Of a stretch of DNA of 64,000 nucleotides, positions 17,074 through 27,331 are shown in pieces. Every line of letters begins with the position of its first letter. Position 1 is the first letter of the stretch. Location of the stretch: positions 186,001-250,000 of the forward strand of contig NZ_JBHUDI010000005.1 in the NCBI RefSeq assembly GCF_042678045.1, read 5' to 3'. This DNA is from Natrinema amylolyticus_A (GTDB taxonomy: Archaea > Halobacteriota > Halobacteria > Halobacteriales > Natrialbaceae). A model generated the notes under the pieces. It was not told where the DNA came from and did not search any database. It was given only the letters and a program-made list of their open reading frames with translations. The position numbers were made by a program, and so were the translations under genes.

Positions 17074-20000
17074 ATGAGTTCTCGAGCGGACGCCGGCAAC
17101 AGCATGTTCTGGACGGATGCCGACGACGTCGCGCTCGATCGGTACCGGGCGCTCGTCGACGCGATCGACGACTTGCTCTTCCAGCTCGACGCTGACGGCC
17201 GGTTCATCGCGATCAACGACGCTTTCGTCGAGATTACCGGCTACACGTGCGACGGGCTGCGCGGCGAACACGTCTCGCTCGTCCTCGACAACGCCGACGT
17301 CGAACGGATCGAACGCGCCCTCGAGCGTCGGATCGACACACGCAACGACGACGCTGTGACCGTCGACCTCACCGTCCGCACGGCCGACGGCGACGCGGTC
17401 CCCGCCGAACTCCAGGTCAACCCGTTGCTCGCGGACGGCGAGTTGCAGGGAACCATCGGTATCGCCCGAACTCGCCCCGAGACGCGACACCGCGGGGAGC
17501 CACTCGAGGCGACAGCGTCGCACGAATCGCTCAGGAGCATCATCGACACCGCCGACATCGGCGTCGTCGTCCTCGACGAAGGGTACGACATTGCGTGGGC
17601 CGACGAGACGATCGGCCACTACTTCGACGTCGATCGCGCGACCCTCGTCGGACGGAACGGCCATACGGTCGTCGACGACATCATCACACCACAGGTCGCG
17701 GAGCCGGACGCGTTCGCCGAGACCGTCCGCACCGCGTACGACGACGATCGGGCCATCGGTCGGCTCGAGTGTCGCGTCACCGGTGATGGGGACGACCGTG
17801 ACGACCGGTGGCTCAGATACCAGAGCAAGCCGATCGACTCGGGGACGTTCGCCGGCGGTCGGGTCGACTTCTACTACGACATCTCCGATCAGAAGCAATC
17901 CGAAGCGTCCCTCCAGGAGAACAGGGAAGCGTTTCAGTCGCTGGTCGACGCCGTCGAGGAGTACGCGATCTTCCGGCTGGACCCGGCCGGCCGCGTCGTC
18001 AGCTGGAACAAGGGCGCACGGACCCTCAAGGGCTACGACCGGGAGGAGATCATCGGCGAGCACTTCTCGACGTTTTACACCGACGAAGACCGAGCGGCGG
18101 GTGTTCCCGAACGGAATCTCGAGCAGGCACTCGACACCGGCTCCACCGAGGACGAGGGGTGGCGCGTCCGCAAGGACGGCACCCAGTTCTGGGCGAACGT
18201 CACGATCACGCCCGTGCTGGACGACGACGGCACCCATCGGGGATACCTGAAGGTGACCCGCGACATGACCGAGCGCTGGAAGCGCGAGCAGGAACTCGAG
18301 ACCGAACTCGAGCGCATCTTCGGCCGGATCTCCGACGCCTTCTACGCGGTCGACGACGAGTTCCGGTTTACCCACGTCAACGAGCACGCCGAGGAACTCC
18401 TCGAGCACTCCGAGGCGGAGCTGCTCGGCGAGACGCTCTGGGACGTGTTTCCGGATATCAGGGGCTTCGACGAGGTCCGGGACGCCTTCCACACGGCGCT
18501 GGAAACGCAGCAATCGACCAGCTACGAACTCTACTACGACACGCTCGACTTCTGGGTCGAGGCGAACCTCTATCCCTCCGAGAGCGGCATCTCGGTCTAC
18601 TTCCGGGACGTGACCGAGCGCCGGGAGCGCGAGCAGGAACTCGAGCGCACCGAGCGACGCTTCGAGGCGATCTTCGAGGATCCGAACATCCTCGTCGGCC
18701 TGCTCGAGCCGGACGGAACGGTCCTCGACATCAACGGAACGGCGATGGACTACATCGACGCCGACCTCGCTGACGTGACCGGCGACCCGTTCTGGGAGAC
18801 ACCGTGGTGGGGCGAGGGGGGCGACGGTGAGCGAGCCGATGGATCACGATCCGCGACGAACGCACACCCCGTACCAACCGACATCCAGTCTAAAGTCAGG
18901 GAATGGACCGAGCGCGCGGCTACCGGCGAATACGTCAATTTCGAGGTGGATCTCACGCGACCGGACGGCGAGTGGTACACGTTAAAGGGCGTCTTCAGAC
19001 CCGTCACGAACGACGACGGCGACGTCGTCTCGATCGTCGTTTCGGATCGGGATATCACGGAACGAAAGAAACGCGAACGAGAACTCGAGGAGTCCGAACA
19101 GCGCTACCGCACCCTCGCAGAGAACTTCCCGAACGGCGTCGTCACCCTGTTCGATCACGACCTCGAGTACACGCTGGTGTCGGGACAGGGATTCGACAGG
19201 ATCCCGCTCGATCCGGCGGACGCCGAGGGGCGATACTTCGACGACGTCTGGCCCGAGGAGGAGAGTGACACGCTCGAGCCGGCGCTTCGGGCCGCCCTCG
19301 CGGGCGAGGAACGATCGGTCGAACTCGAGTACGCCGGCCGGGAGTGGGTGGTCTATGCGGTGCCGATCACCGACAGCCGGGGCGACATCTTCGGCGGGGT
19401 GACGATGGCTCACGACATCACCGAACGGAAGGAGTACCAGCGGAAACTCGAGGTGACGATCGCGCGACTCGAGGAGTCGAACGAACGGCTCGAACAGTTC
19501 GCCTACGCCGCCTCCCACGACCTGCAAGAACCGTTGCGGATGATTTCGAGTTACCTCCAGCTCATCGAGAGCCGCTATGCTGACGAACTCGACGCGGACG
19601 GCGAGGAGTTCCTCGCGTTCGCCGTCGACGGTGCCGAACGGATGCAGGACATGATCGAGGGGCTCCTGGAATATTCGCGCGTCGAGACGCAGGGCGACCC
19701 GTTCGAACCCGTCGACCTCGAGTCGGCCCTCGAGAGCGTCCTCTCGGACCTGCAGTTCCGGATCGAGGAGACGAACGCCGAAATCGCCGCCGGTGACCTC
19801 CCCCGCATCGAGGGCGATGCGGACCAGTTACGGCAGGTGTTCCAGAACCTCCTGAGCAACGCGATCAAGTACAGCGGCGACGATCCACCGCGGATCTCCG
19901 TCGACGCCGAACGCCGCGGCCGGGAGTGGAAAATCTCGATTTACGACGAGGGCATCGGGATCGAGCCTGACGAGCAAGACCGCGTGTTCGATGTCTTCCA

Positions 20001-20163
20001 GCGCCTCCACAGTCGCGAGGAACACGCCGGCACCGGCATCGGACTCGCACTCTGTCAGCGGATCGTCGAGCGCCACGACGGCGAGATCTGGGTCGAGTCG
20101 GAGCCCGGTGCCGGGTCGACGTTCTCGTTTACACTCCCCGCTGCGGAGGACGCCACACAGTGA
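17074..20163 (+). CDS. Six-PAS soluble sensor histidine kinase
   Basis: A 1029-residue kinase without membrane segments. Six PAS-like domains run from about residues 20, 145, 279, 411, 527 and 673; the third and fifth end in DMTERW and DRDITERK linkers typical of PAS/PAC joints. The HisKA domain has AASHDLQEPLRM with His815 as the phosphorylated residue, then the N box NLLSNAIKY, G1 DEGIGIEP and G2 HAGTGIGLALC. It should sense cytoplasmic redox, light or small molecules and phosphorylate a response regulator not encoded here. The C-terminal family resembles the bacteriophytochrome-like kinases common in haloarchaea. Confidence 0.95.
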   Translation: MSSRADAGNSMFWTDADDVALDRYRALVDAIDDLLFQLDADGRFIAINDAFVEITGYTCDGLRGEHVSLVLDNADVERIERALERRIDTRNDDAVTVDLTVRTADGDAVPAELQVNPLLADGELQGTIGIARTRPETRHRGEPLEATASHESLRSIIDTADIGVVVLDEGYDIAWADETIGHYFDVDRATLVGRNGHTVVDDIITPQVAEPDAFAETVRTAYDDDRAIGRLECRVTGDGDDRDDRWLRYQSKPIDSGTFAGGRVDFYYDISDQKQSEASLQENREAFQSLVDAVEEYAIFRLDPAGRVVSWNKGARTLKGYDREEIIGEHFSTFYTDEDRAAGVPERNLEQALDTGSTEDEGWRVRKDGTQFWANVTITPVLDDDGTHRGYLKVTRDMTERWKREQELETELERIFGRISDAFYAVDDEFRFTHVNEHAEELLEHSEAELLGETLWDVFPDIRGFDEVRDAFHTALETQQSTSYELYYDTLDFWVEANLYPSESGISVYFRDVTERREREQELERTERRFEAIFEDPNILVGLLEPDGTVLDINGTAMDYIDADLADVTGDPFWETPWWGEGGDGERADGSRSATNAHPVPTDIQSKVREWTERAATGEYVNFEVDLTRPDGEWYTLKGVFRPVTNDDGDVVSIVVSDRDITERKKRERELEESEQRYRTLAENFPNGVVTLFDHDLEYTLVSGQGFDRIPLDPADAEGRYFDDVWPEEESDTLEPALRAALAGEERSVELEYAGREWVVYAVPITDSRGDIFGGVTMAHDITERKEYQRKLEVTIARLEESNERLEQFAYAASHDLQEPLRMISSYLQLIESRYADELDADGEEFLAFAVDGAERMQDMIEGLLEYSRVETQGDPFEPVDLESALESVLSDLQFRIEETNAEIAAGDLPRIEGDADQLRQVFQNLLSNAIKYSGDDPPRISVDAERRGREWKISIYDEGIGIEPDEQDRVFDVFQRLHSREEHAGTGIGLALCQRIVERHDGEIWVESEPGAGSTFSFTLPAAEDATQ

Positions 20164-20262
20164 CCCGACCGATTGTGCGTTCCCGAGGACGCCTCCGTCT
20201 CGAGCGCCTCGGCCCTCGCCGACCACCACACCTGTAAGATATCACAGCAGTGTCTGACGTAC

Positions 20263-20270
20263 GTTTATGT
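20263..20270 (+). promoter_or_regulatory. TATA-like box for the DUF7518-smc-scpA unit
   Basis: GTTTATGT is 24-31 bases upstream of the ATG at 20294, giving a leaderless transcript. Confidence 0.5.
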
Positions 20271-20293
20271 GGCCGGACGGACCCCTAGCTGAT

Positions 20294-20596
20294 ATGTCGA
20301 ACAACCGTGTCGAGCAACTCGAATCGACGGTTGCGGAACTCGAGTCGACGGTAACAGGCCTGACGGAGGAACTGATCGAGGCGAAAGAACGGATCCGCGT
20401 CCTCGAGGCCGAACTCGATGCCGACACACCGACGCGCGTCCCCGAGCGACGGAACACAGAGTCGGCCAGTGGGGACGAGACCCCCGAAGCCGAGCCCGAT
20501 GACGTCGCCGAAGCCGCGGCCGACGCTGAGGGAGAAGCGGACACCTCCAGTGACGAAACGGAAGACTCAGGTAGCGACGACATTATCGTAGCATAA
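20294..20596 (+). CDS. DUF7518-like coiled-coil protein
   Basis: A 100-residue acidic protein. Residues 1-45 form a leucine-zipper-like coiled coil (VEQLESTVAELESTVTGL), and the rest is a disordered tail rich in Glu, Asp and Ser ending in DIIVA. The ATG at 20294 is preferred over one nine codons upstream because the coiled coil then starts immediately. It is placed just before smc, on the same strand with 90 bp between. A link to SMC assembly is suggested by position only. Confidence 0.8.
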   Translation: MSNNRVEQLESTVAELESTVTGLTEELIEAKERIRVLEAELDADTPTRVPERRNTESASGDETPEAEPDDVAEAAADAEGEADTSSDETEDSGSDDIIVA

Positions 20597-20685
20597 CTGC
20601 AGACGACGCCGTGGGACGAGGCGCGGAGCCATGACGGGCGCCCACGACCGACGGCATTCGACGACACGGAGGCCGCGCAAGGAGA

Positions 20686-23600
20686 ATGTACATCAAGGCG
20701 ATCATCCTCGACGATTTCAAGAGTTTTGGGAGGAAGACCAAGATCCCGTTTTACGAGGATTTTACGGTGGTGACCGGCCCGAACGGCTCGGGCAAGTCGA
20801 ACATCATCGACGCCGTCCTCTTTGCGCTCGGACTGGCCCGGACCCGCGGGATCCGCGCCGAGAAGCTGACCGACCTCATCTACAATCCCGGCCACGAGGA
20901 CGGCGATACGTCCAGTGGCCCCCGCGAGGCCACCGTCGAGGTCGTCCTCGACAACTCGGACGGCACCTTGGAGCGCTCGCAGGTCGTCAACGCCGCGGGC
21001 AGCGAGGACGTCGGCGACGTCGACGAGATTCGCATCCGACGGCGCGTCAAGGAAACCGAGGACAACTACTACTCCTACTACTATCTCAACGACCGCTCGG
21101 TCAACCTCTCGGACATCCAGGACCTGCTCGCTCAGGCCGGTATCACTCCCGAGGGCTACAACGTCGTCATGCAGGGCGACGTCACCGAGATCATCAACAT
21201 GACGCCCCACGCCCGCCGGGAGATCATCGACGAGATCGCGGGCGTCGCGGAGTTCGACGCGAAAAAGGAGGACGCCTTCGGCGAACTCGAGACGGTCCAG
21301 GAACGGATCGACGAGGCCGAACTCCGCATCGAAGAGAAACGCGACCGGCTCGACCAACTCGCAGACGAACGCCGGGAAGCGATGCGCTACCGCCGGCTCC
21401 GCCGCGAAAAAGAGGAGTACGAGGGCTACAAGAAAGCCAGCGAACTCGAGGAGAAACGCGACGAACTCGCGTCGGTCGAAGCCGAGGTCGACGACCTCGC
21501 GGACGAACTCCGCGACCTGCAGCGCGAACTCGACGAACGCGAAGGCAAGGTCGTCCGTCTAGAGGAAGACCTCGAGGACCTCAATGCCGAAATCGAACGC
21601 AAAGGCGAGGACGAACAGCTCCGGATCAAAAGCGAGATCGAGGAGCTCAAAGGCGACATCTCGCGGCTCGAGGACAAGATCGAGGCCAGCGAGGAGGCGA
21701 TCGAGGACGCCGAATCGACGCGCCGCGACGCCTTCGTCCAGATCGATCGCAAACAGGAGACGATCGACGACCTCGAAGCGGAGATCCGCGAGCACAAACT
21801 CGAGAAAGCCTCGATCAAAAGCGAGATTCAGGAGCGCGAGGCCGAACGCGACGAGCTCGAGGCCGAGATCGAAGCCGTCGACACCCAGTTCGACGAGCTC
21901 AAGGCCGACCTCGCCGAGCGCAAAGACGAGCTCGAGGCGGCCAAGACCGAGAAAAACGACCTGCAGCGCGAACAGGATCGCTTACTCGACGAGGCCCGGC
22001 GACGCTCGAACGCCATCAGCGAGAAAGAAAACACGATCGAATCGAAACGCGAACAACTCCCCGAGATCGAAAGCGAGCGAAGCGACCTCGAGCGGGAACT
22101 CGAGAAGGCCGAACGGAACCGCCAAAATATCGCCGAGGTCGTCGACGATCTGAAAGCCGAGAAGCGCCGGCTGCAGTCGGACCTCGACGACCTCGACGAC
22201 GAGATCCAGGCTAAACAACAGGAGTACGCCGAACTCGAGGCCAATGCCGGCCAGAGCGGTGATTCTTCCTTTGGCCGCGCAGTGACGACGATCCTCAACT
22301 CGGGGATCAACGGTGTCCACGGCGCGGTCGCACAGCTGGGGACCGTCCCCGGCGAGTACGCGACCGCCTGCGAAACCGCGGCCGGCGGCCGGCTGACCGA
22401 CGTCGTCGTCGACGACGACGTCGTCGGCCAGCAGTGTATCGAACACCTCAAGTCGCGCAACGCGGGTCGGGCGACCTTCCTGCCGCTGACGGACATGAGC
22501 CAGCGCCGGCTTCCAACTGCGCCGAGCGATCCGGGCGTCGTCGACTTCGCGTACAACCTGGTCGATTTCGACAGCGAATACGCGGGCGTCTTCTCCTACG
22601 TCCTCGGCGATACGCTGGTCGTCGAGGACATCGAGACCGCCCGCTCGTACATGGGCGACTATCGGATGGTCACGCTCGATGGCGACCTGGTCGAAAAGAG
22701 CGGCGCGATGACCGGCGGCTCCGGCGGCGGCTCGAGGTACTCCTTTACCGGCGGCGGCGAGGGCCAACTCGAGCGCGTCGCCAAACAGATCACCGAACTG
22801 CAGGAGGAACGCGACTCGCTCCGCGAGGAGATCCGCGGCGTCGAAGGGCGACTCGACGACGCCCGCGACCGCAAGAGCGACGCGGCCGACGAAGTTCGAT
22901 CGATCGAGGCCGAACTCGAGGGACTCGACGAGAAACGCGAGCGCATCGAGACCGAGATCGAAGACCTCGAAGCTGACCTCGAGGACCTCCGCGAGGAACG
23001 CGAATCCGTCGACGAGCGGATGAACGAGATCGCCGACGAGATCGAGGCGAAGACGGCGACGGTCGACGACCTCGAGGTCGAGATCGACGACCTCGAGACC
23101 GAGCTCGCTGATTCGAAGATTCCCGAGTTGACCGACCAGATCGAGGCGCTCGAGGCCGAGATCGACGAGCGCGAGGACCGAATCCAGGACATCGACGGCG
23201 ATCTCAACGAACGCTCCCTCGAGAAGGAGTACGCCGAAGACGCCATCGAGGACCTCCACGACGACATCGAGGCCGCACAGAATCGCAAAGCCGAGCACGA
23301 AGATCGGATCGAGGAGTACGAGGCGAAAATCGACGGGAAACGCGACGAACTCGACGAGAAACGCGAGGCCGTCGCGGAACTCGAGGACGAGCTCACGGAG
23401 CTGAAAGCCGAGCGCAGCGACCTCAAAGAGGAGTTATCGACGGCCCGGACGAACCGCGACCAGCAGCAAGACCGGGTCAACGCCGTCGAGAGCAAACTCG
23501 AGGACGCCCGTGAGCGCGCGAGCGACCTCGAGTGGGAGATCGAATCGCTCGAGTCGGAGGTCGGCGACTACGATCCCGAAGGCGTGCCCGATCACGACAC

Positions 23601-24258
23601 CGTCCTCGAGATGATCGAGCTCCTGACCGCGGACATGGAGGCGATGGAACCGGTCAACATGCTCGCGATCGACGAGTACGACGAGGTTCGCGAGGATCTC
23701 GAGGAACTCGAGGACGGAAAAGCGACGTTAGTCGAAGAGGCAGAGGGCATTCGCGATCGGATCGAACAGTACGAAACCCAGAAGAAACAAACGTTCATGG
23801 ACGCCTACGACGCGATCGCTGCCCACTTCACGGAGATCTTCGAGAAGCTTTCGGAAGGGACGGGGACGTTGCACCTCGAGAACGAGGACGACCCGTTCGA
23901 CGGCGGCCTGACGATGAAGGCCCAGCCGGGCGACAAGCCGATTCAGCGGCTGGATGCCATGTCGGGCGGCGAGAAGTCGCTGACGGCGCTGGCGTTCATC
24001 TTCGCGATTCAGCGGCACAACCCGGCCCCGTTCTACGCGTTAGACGAGGTCGACGCCTTCCTCGACGCCGTCAACGCCGAGCGGATCGGCGAGATGGTCG
24101 ACGAACTCTCCGAGAAGGCCCAGTTCGTCGTCGTCTCTCATCGCTCTGCGATGCTCGACCGCTCCGAGCGGGCGATCGGCGTGACGATGCAACAGGACAA
24201 CGTCAGTGCGGTGACCGGCATCGACCTGAGCAGCGGCGAGGTGCCGGCCGATGACTGA
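20686..24258 (+). CDS. smc: Chromosome segregation ATPase SMC
   Basis: An 1190-residue SMC protein, full length. Walker A GPNGSGKSN is near residue 31; two long coiled coils flank a hinge at about 530-680 (starting TILNSGINGVHG and ending GAMTGGSGG). The ABC signature MSGGEKSLTALAF is near 1091 and Walker B FYALDEVDAFLD near 1117. It forms a dimer that compacts and separates chromosomes, with ScpA bridging the heads. The gene overlaps scpA by eight bases, so the two subunits are co-translated. Confidence 0.98.
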   Translation: MYIKAIILDDFKSFGRKTKIPFYEDFTVVTGPNGSGKSNIIDAVLFALGLARTRGIRAEKLTDLIYNPGHEDGDTSSGPREATVEVVLDNSDGTLERSQVVNAAGSEDVGDVDEIRIRRRVKETEDNYYSYYYLNDRSVNLSDIQDLLAQAGITPEGYNVVMQGDVTEIINMTPHARREIIDEIAGVAEFDAKKEDAFGELETVQERIDEAELRIEEKRDRLDQLADERREAMRYRRLRREKEEYEGYKKASELEEKRDELASVEAEVDDLADELRDLQRELDEREGKVVRLEEDLEDLNAEIERKGEDEQLRIKSEIEELKGDISRLEDKIEASEEAIEDAESTRRDAFVQIDRKQETIDDLEAEIREHKLEKASIKSEIQEREAERDELEAEIEAVDTQFDELKADLAERKDELEAAKTEKNDLQREQDRLLDEARRRSNAISEKENTIESKREQLPEIESERSDLERELEKAERNRQNIAEVVDDLKAEKRRLQSDLDDLDDEIQAKQQEYAELEANAGQSGDSSFGRAVTTILNSGINGVHGAVAQLGTVPGEYATACETAAGGRLTDVVVDDDVVGQQCIEHLKSRNAGRATFLPLTDMSQRRLPTAPSDPGVVDFAYNLVDFDSEYAGVFSYVLGDTLVVEDIETARSYMGDYRMVTLDGDLVEKSGAMTGGSGGGSRYSFTGGGEGQLERVAKQITELQEERDSLREEIRGVEGRLDDARDRKSDAADEVRSIEAELEGLDEKRERIETEIEDLEADLEDLREERESVDERMNEIADEIEAKTATVDDLEVEIDDLETELADSKIPELTDQIEALEAEIDEREDRIQDIDGDLNERSLEKEYAEDAIEDLHDDIEAAQNRKAEHEDRIEEYEAKIDGKRDELDEKREAVAELEDELTELKAERSDLKEELSTARTNRDQQQDRVNAVESKLEDARERASDLEWEIESLESEVGDYDPEGVPDHDTVLEMIELLTADMEAMEPVNMLAIDEYDEVREDLEELEDGKATLVEEAEGIRDRIEQYETQKKQTFMDAYDAIAAHFTEIFEKLSEGTGTLHLENEDDPFDGGLTMKAQPGDKPIQRLDAMSGGEKSLTALAFIFAIQRHNPAPFYALDEVDAFLDAVNAERIGEMVDELSEKAQFVVVSHRSAMLDRSERAIGVTMQQDNVSAVTGIDLSSGEVPADD

Positions 24259-25204
24259 CGACGAGATTCCGCTGAACATCACGGGTCACGAGGAGCGTGA
24301 CCGCCCCGGCGAGTCGCCGCGATCCGACGCGGACGGTACGGACGACGCGGTCCTCGAGTTCACCGACGACGAGTCGGACGAAGCCGACGAGGACGAGGAG
24401 ACCGTCGAGCCGGTCGAACTGCTCGTTCAACTCGCAGAAGACGGCGAGATCGACCCGTGGGACATCGACGTCGTTCGCGTCACGGACAAGTTCCTCGAGG
24501 CGATCGACGAGGTCGACCTGCGGACCTCGGGGCGGGCGCTGTTCTACGCGAGCGTCCTCCTGCGGATGAAAAGCGACGAGTTGTTCGCGGCCGACGAGCC
24601 CGACGAGGAAGACCTCCCGCCGTGGGAAGCACCCTTCGCCGACGACGAGCCGATGGACGCCGAGGGCGACCAGCGCCACCCGCCGGGGTTCGATCCCGTC
24701 GAGAGTCTCGAGGACGAGATGGAACGGCGCCTCGAGCGCAAGCACGCCCGCGGCAAGCCGGAGACGCTGGACGAACTCGTGCGCGAACTCCGGACTGCGG
24801 AACGCGACAGCTGGTGGAAAGAATCCCGCAGTTACGACACGAGCGACTCGCCCCGCGGCTACGATCGCGGCGTACAGGAGTTGAACTACCACTCGGGCGA
24901 CGACTTCCGAGTCGACGACGAGCCGACCAGCGACGACGTCACTCACACGACCCACGAGGAAGACATCGAAGCGGTCATCGACGACGTCGGGGCCGAACTC
25001 GAGAGCCACTACGAGCGGGGCCGCGACGAGGTGCTGTACGCCGAAATCGATGCGGTCGGCGGCTCGCGCGTGATGACGTATCTCGCATTGCTCTTTCTGG
25101 CCCATCGGGGGCGCGTGACGCTCGAGCAGGACGACCTGTTCGGCGACCTCTGGATCAAGGAGGCAACGGTGGAGTCCGACGCGAGTGAAGCGATCGCCGA
25201 CTGA
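24251..25204 (+). CDS. scpA: Segregation and condensation protein A
   Basis: A 317-residue kleisin. After an acidic N-terminal extension of about 45 residues, the ScpA core appears as PVELLVQLAEDGEIDPWDID, VDLRTSGRALFYASVLLRMK, and the C-terminal winged helix YLALLFLAHRGRVTLEQDD with FGDLWIKE. It closes the SMC ring. No ScpB is found next to it, as is usual in haloarchaea. The start overlaps the smc stop. Confidence 0.95.
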   Translation: MTDDEIPLNITGHEERDRPGESPRSDADGTDDAVLEFTDDESDEADEDEETVEPVELLVQLAEDGEIDPWDIDVVRVTDKFLEAIDEVDLRTSGRALFYASVLLRMKSDELFAADEPDEEDLPPWEAPFADDEPMDAEGDQRHPPGFDPVESLEDEMERRLERKHARGKPETLDELVRELRTAERDSWWKESRSYDTSDSPRGYDRGVQELNYHSGDDFRVDDEPTSDDVTHTTHEEDIEAVIDDVGAELESHYERGRDEVLYAEIDAVGGSRVMTYLALLFLAHRGRVTLEQDDLFGDLWIKEATVESDASEAIAD

Positions 25205-25209
25205 TAGTG

Positions 25210-25284
25210 ACTCCTGTCAACCAGTGTCCACGGGACCGTGATCCATCCTGCGGTCACACCGAGACATCGGGACAGCAGACCGTA
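25210..25284 (+). repeat. 75-bp hairpin element, copy 3
   Basis: Begins ACTCCTGTCAACCAGTG and ends GGACAGCAGACCGTA, again exactly 75 bp. It starts six bases after the scpA stop and lies between scpA and a converging gene. The stem is weaker than in copies 1 and 4. Confidence 0.78.
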
Positions 25285-25298
25285 CGAACGGCATCCGG

Positions 25299-26180
25299 TT
25301 ACAGCCCGAGGTCGATATCATCGAGTCCGAACGGAGCGCTCTCGTCGGGACGCCGTTCGGGGACGAGACTGTTCGGCAGCACGTCCCACTCGAGTTCGTC
25401 CTCGCCGGGGACCGCGTCGGTCTCGAAACCGGGGGCGCTGGCAGGCGATAACTCGCGGTCCTCCTGTGGCGGTGCGTCGTGTGCGTAGACCGCCTCGGGG
25501 TGGTCGACGGTCCAGACGTGGAGCATACAGGGGGTTCGACAGGGAAACTCGAGATCGTCGGCCGCGTCGTGATCGTACGTCTGCTTATAAAACCACCACG
25601 CGAACCGCCCGGGAAGGCCGGTGTGAACGTGCCAGGGCGAACACTGGCTCTCGGTATCGTCCGCTCCGTACACTGCCGGCGGCGCGACCGGCTCTCCGCC
25701 GCGCGTCGCGATGAACATGACGCCCATCGATCGCCACGAGTCGTTGTCGACGAGAACCGATTCGGGTCGTTCGGGGTCCACGAGCCCGTCGTCGCCGATG
25801 AACTCCGGATTGAGCCAGTGTGACCAGCTGTCGTCCCCGACCTCGAGCGTGTCGAAGTACGGCTTGAACCCCGCGTCGATCAGCGCATCGACGTCAGGAA
25901 ACTGTGTCTCGAGGGACTCCTCGACCGCCGATCGAAGCGCGATCGTCGCCGGATGGTCGTCCGAACAGCCTTCCGTACTCGCTCCCTCGCACGGCTCCAT
26001 TCCGGGCTCGACGGTCGCCTCCGGACAGTTCCGGTCGAGCCACGGAATGCCCTCATCGATCCCGTCACCACCGCTGTCGTCGGCTCGCACGCTGCCGACG
26101 GCAGAAAGCGACGCCGTCCCGGCCGACGCGTACAATAGTGTCCGACGGGAGACGGCTAGATCGGTATCACTGTCGTCCAT
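25299..26180 (-). CDS. Tat-exported protein of unknown function
   Basis: A 293-residue protein with a twin-arginine signal SRRTLLYASAGTASLSAVGS near residues 11-30. The mature part has WLNPEFIGDDGLVDPERPES, then a His/Trp-rich segment PWHVHTGLPGRFAWWFY and the paired cysteine stretch FPCRTPCMLHVWT. These suggest an extracytoplasmic metal- or cofactor-binding protein, but no characterised family is recognised. The ATG at 26180 sits five codons into a slightly longer frame. It converges on scpA across the hairpin element. Confidence 0.82.
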   Translation of the reverse strand: MDDSDTDLAVSRRTLLYASAGTASLSAVGSVRADDSGGDGIDEGIPWLDRNCPEATVEPGMEPCEGASTEGCSDDHPATIALRSAVEESLETQFPDVDALIDAGFKPYFDTLEVGDDSWSHWLNPEFIGDDGLVDPERPESVLVDNDSWRSMGVMFIATRGGEPVAPPAVYGADDTESQCSPWHVHTGLPGRFAWWFYKQTYDHDAADDLEFPCRTPCMLHVWTVDHPEAVYAHDAPPQEDRELSPASAPGFETDAVPGEDELEWDVLPNSLVPERRPDESAPFGLDDIDLGL

Positions 26181-26278
26181 ACCGGCCGGTTCCACACCGA
26201 CGACCGGTATGAAACCCCGTTACCGGTCGTACTGACAGTCACTGTGAGTGGGACGCTGCCGGTTTCGATGCGAACCGA

Positions 26279-27331
26279 TCAGTCGAACACGGACTCGAGG
26301 ACGGCACCAGTCCCGGGACGCTCGAGGCTGGCCAGGTCGATCCGGCCGTCGGGCATCGGGACGCCGTCGGCGGGATCGTCGGCTAACAGCAGCGGGCCGT
26401 CGAGGTCGGCGTAGTCGAGCAGCGGCGCGAGGTGACAGGCCGCCGCGATCGAGGCGTTCGATTCGGTCATACAGCCACACATCACCTCGAGGCCGTGGGC
26501 GCGGGCGGCGTGGATCATCCGTTTGGCTTCCAGCAGGCCGCCACATTTCATCAGTTTCAGGTTCGCGATGTCACACCGGTCTGCGATCCGCGGGATGTCC
26601 GCGAGCGTGACACAGGATTCGTCGGCGGCGATCGGCAGCGGTGACCGTTCGGAGACGAACTGCAGGCCCTCCGGATTTTCGGCAGGAACGGGCTGTTCGA
26701 CGAACGCCAGGTCGTAGTCCGCTAACCGCTCGATCTTGGCGACGGCCTCGCGAGGCGTCCAGGCCTCGTTCGCGTCGACGAACAGCCGAACGTCGGGGGC
26801 GACCGACCGGATCGTCTCGACGATCTCGAGGTCGCGATCGGTCCCCAGTTTGACCTTCAGCGTGGTGTACCCGCGCTCGACGGCCGTCTCCGTCTTCTCG
26901 CGCATCGTCTCCGTATCGTCGAGCCCGATGGTGTAGGACGTCTCGAGTGTCTCGTCGGGATCGAGCCCCCAGTACCGGTAGAGCGGGATTTCGAGTCGTT
27001 TGGCAACGAGATCGTGAAGCGCGATGCTAACTGCAGTCCGGGCGGCCGGGTTCTTGCGGACCGTCTCGCGCATGCGGCGTTCGATCCGCTCGAGCTGGTG
27101 GGGATCACCGATATCCTCGACGACCGACAGCAGGTCGGGCAGGACGGCTGCGACGGTTGCTGTGGTCTCGCCGTAGTGTGCCGACGGTGTGCCAGCGCCG
27201 AGACCGACTCTGCCCTCGTCGTCCTCGATTCGGACGAACACGGCCTCGGATTCGGTCGTCGTGCCGCGAGCGATGCCGAACGGGTACTCGAGCGGCAGCG
27301 AGCGCCGTTCGGACGCGGTCTCGAGGCTCAT
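26279..27331 (-). CDS. dgcA: Enolase-superfamily N-acetyl-D-glutamate racemase / dipeptide epimerase
   Basis: A 350-residue muconate-lactonizing-type enolase superfamily enzyme. The catalytic lysine motif LKVKLG is near residue 162, the metal acids are in FVDANEAW, FVEQP and AADESC, and the second catalytic lysine is in NLKLMKCGG. Such sequences are often called L-Ala-D/L-Glu epimerase. Here the four-base overlap with a DUF1611 gene matches the reported D-glutamate pathway in which DgcA racemises N-acetyl-D-glutamate. That pathway has been described for marine bacteria and halophilic archaea; the specific substrate is inferred from context. Confidence 0.88.
   Translation of the reverse strand: MSLETASERRSLPLEYPFGIARGTTTESEAVFVRIEDDEGRVGLGAGTPSAHYGETTATVAAVLPDLLSVVEDIGDPHQLERIERRMRETVRKNPAARTAVSIALHDLVAKRLEIPLYRYWGLDPDETLETSYTIGLDDTETMREKTETAVERGYTTLKVKLGTDRDLEIVETIRSVAPDVRLFVDANEAWTPREAVAKIERLADYDLAFVEQPVPAENPEGLQFVSERSPLPIAADESCVTLADIPRIADRCDIANLKLMKCGGLLEAKRMIHAARAHGLEVMCGCMTESNASIAAACHLAPLLDYADLDGPLLLADDPADGVPMPDGRIDLASLERPGTGAVLESVFD

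Noticed and set aside
20631..22214. Plus-strand frame of 527 codons overlapping smc
   Set aside because: It is a Gly/Arg-rich shadow frame of the smc coiled coil.
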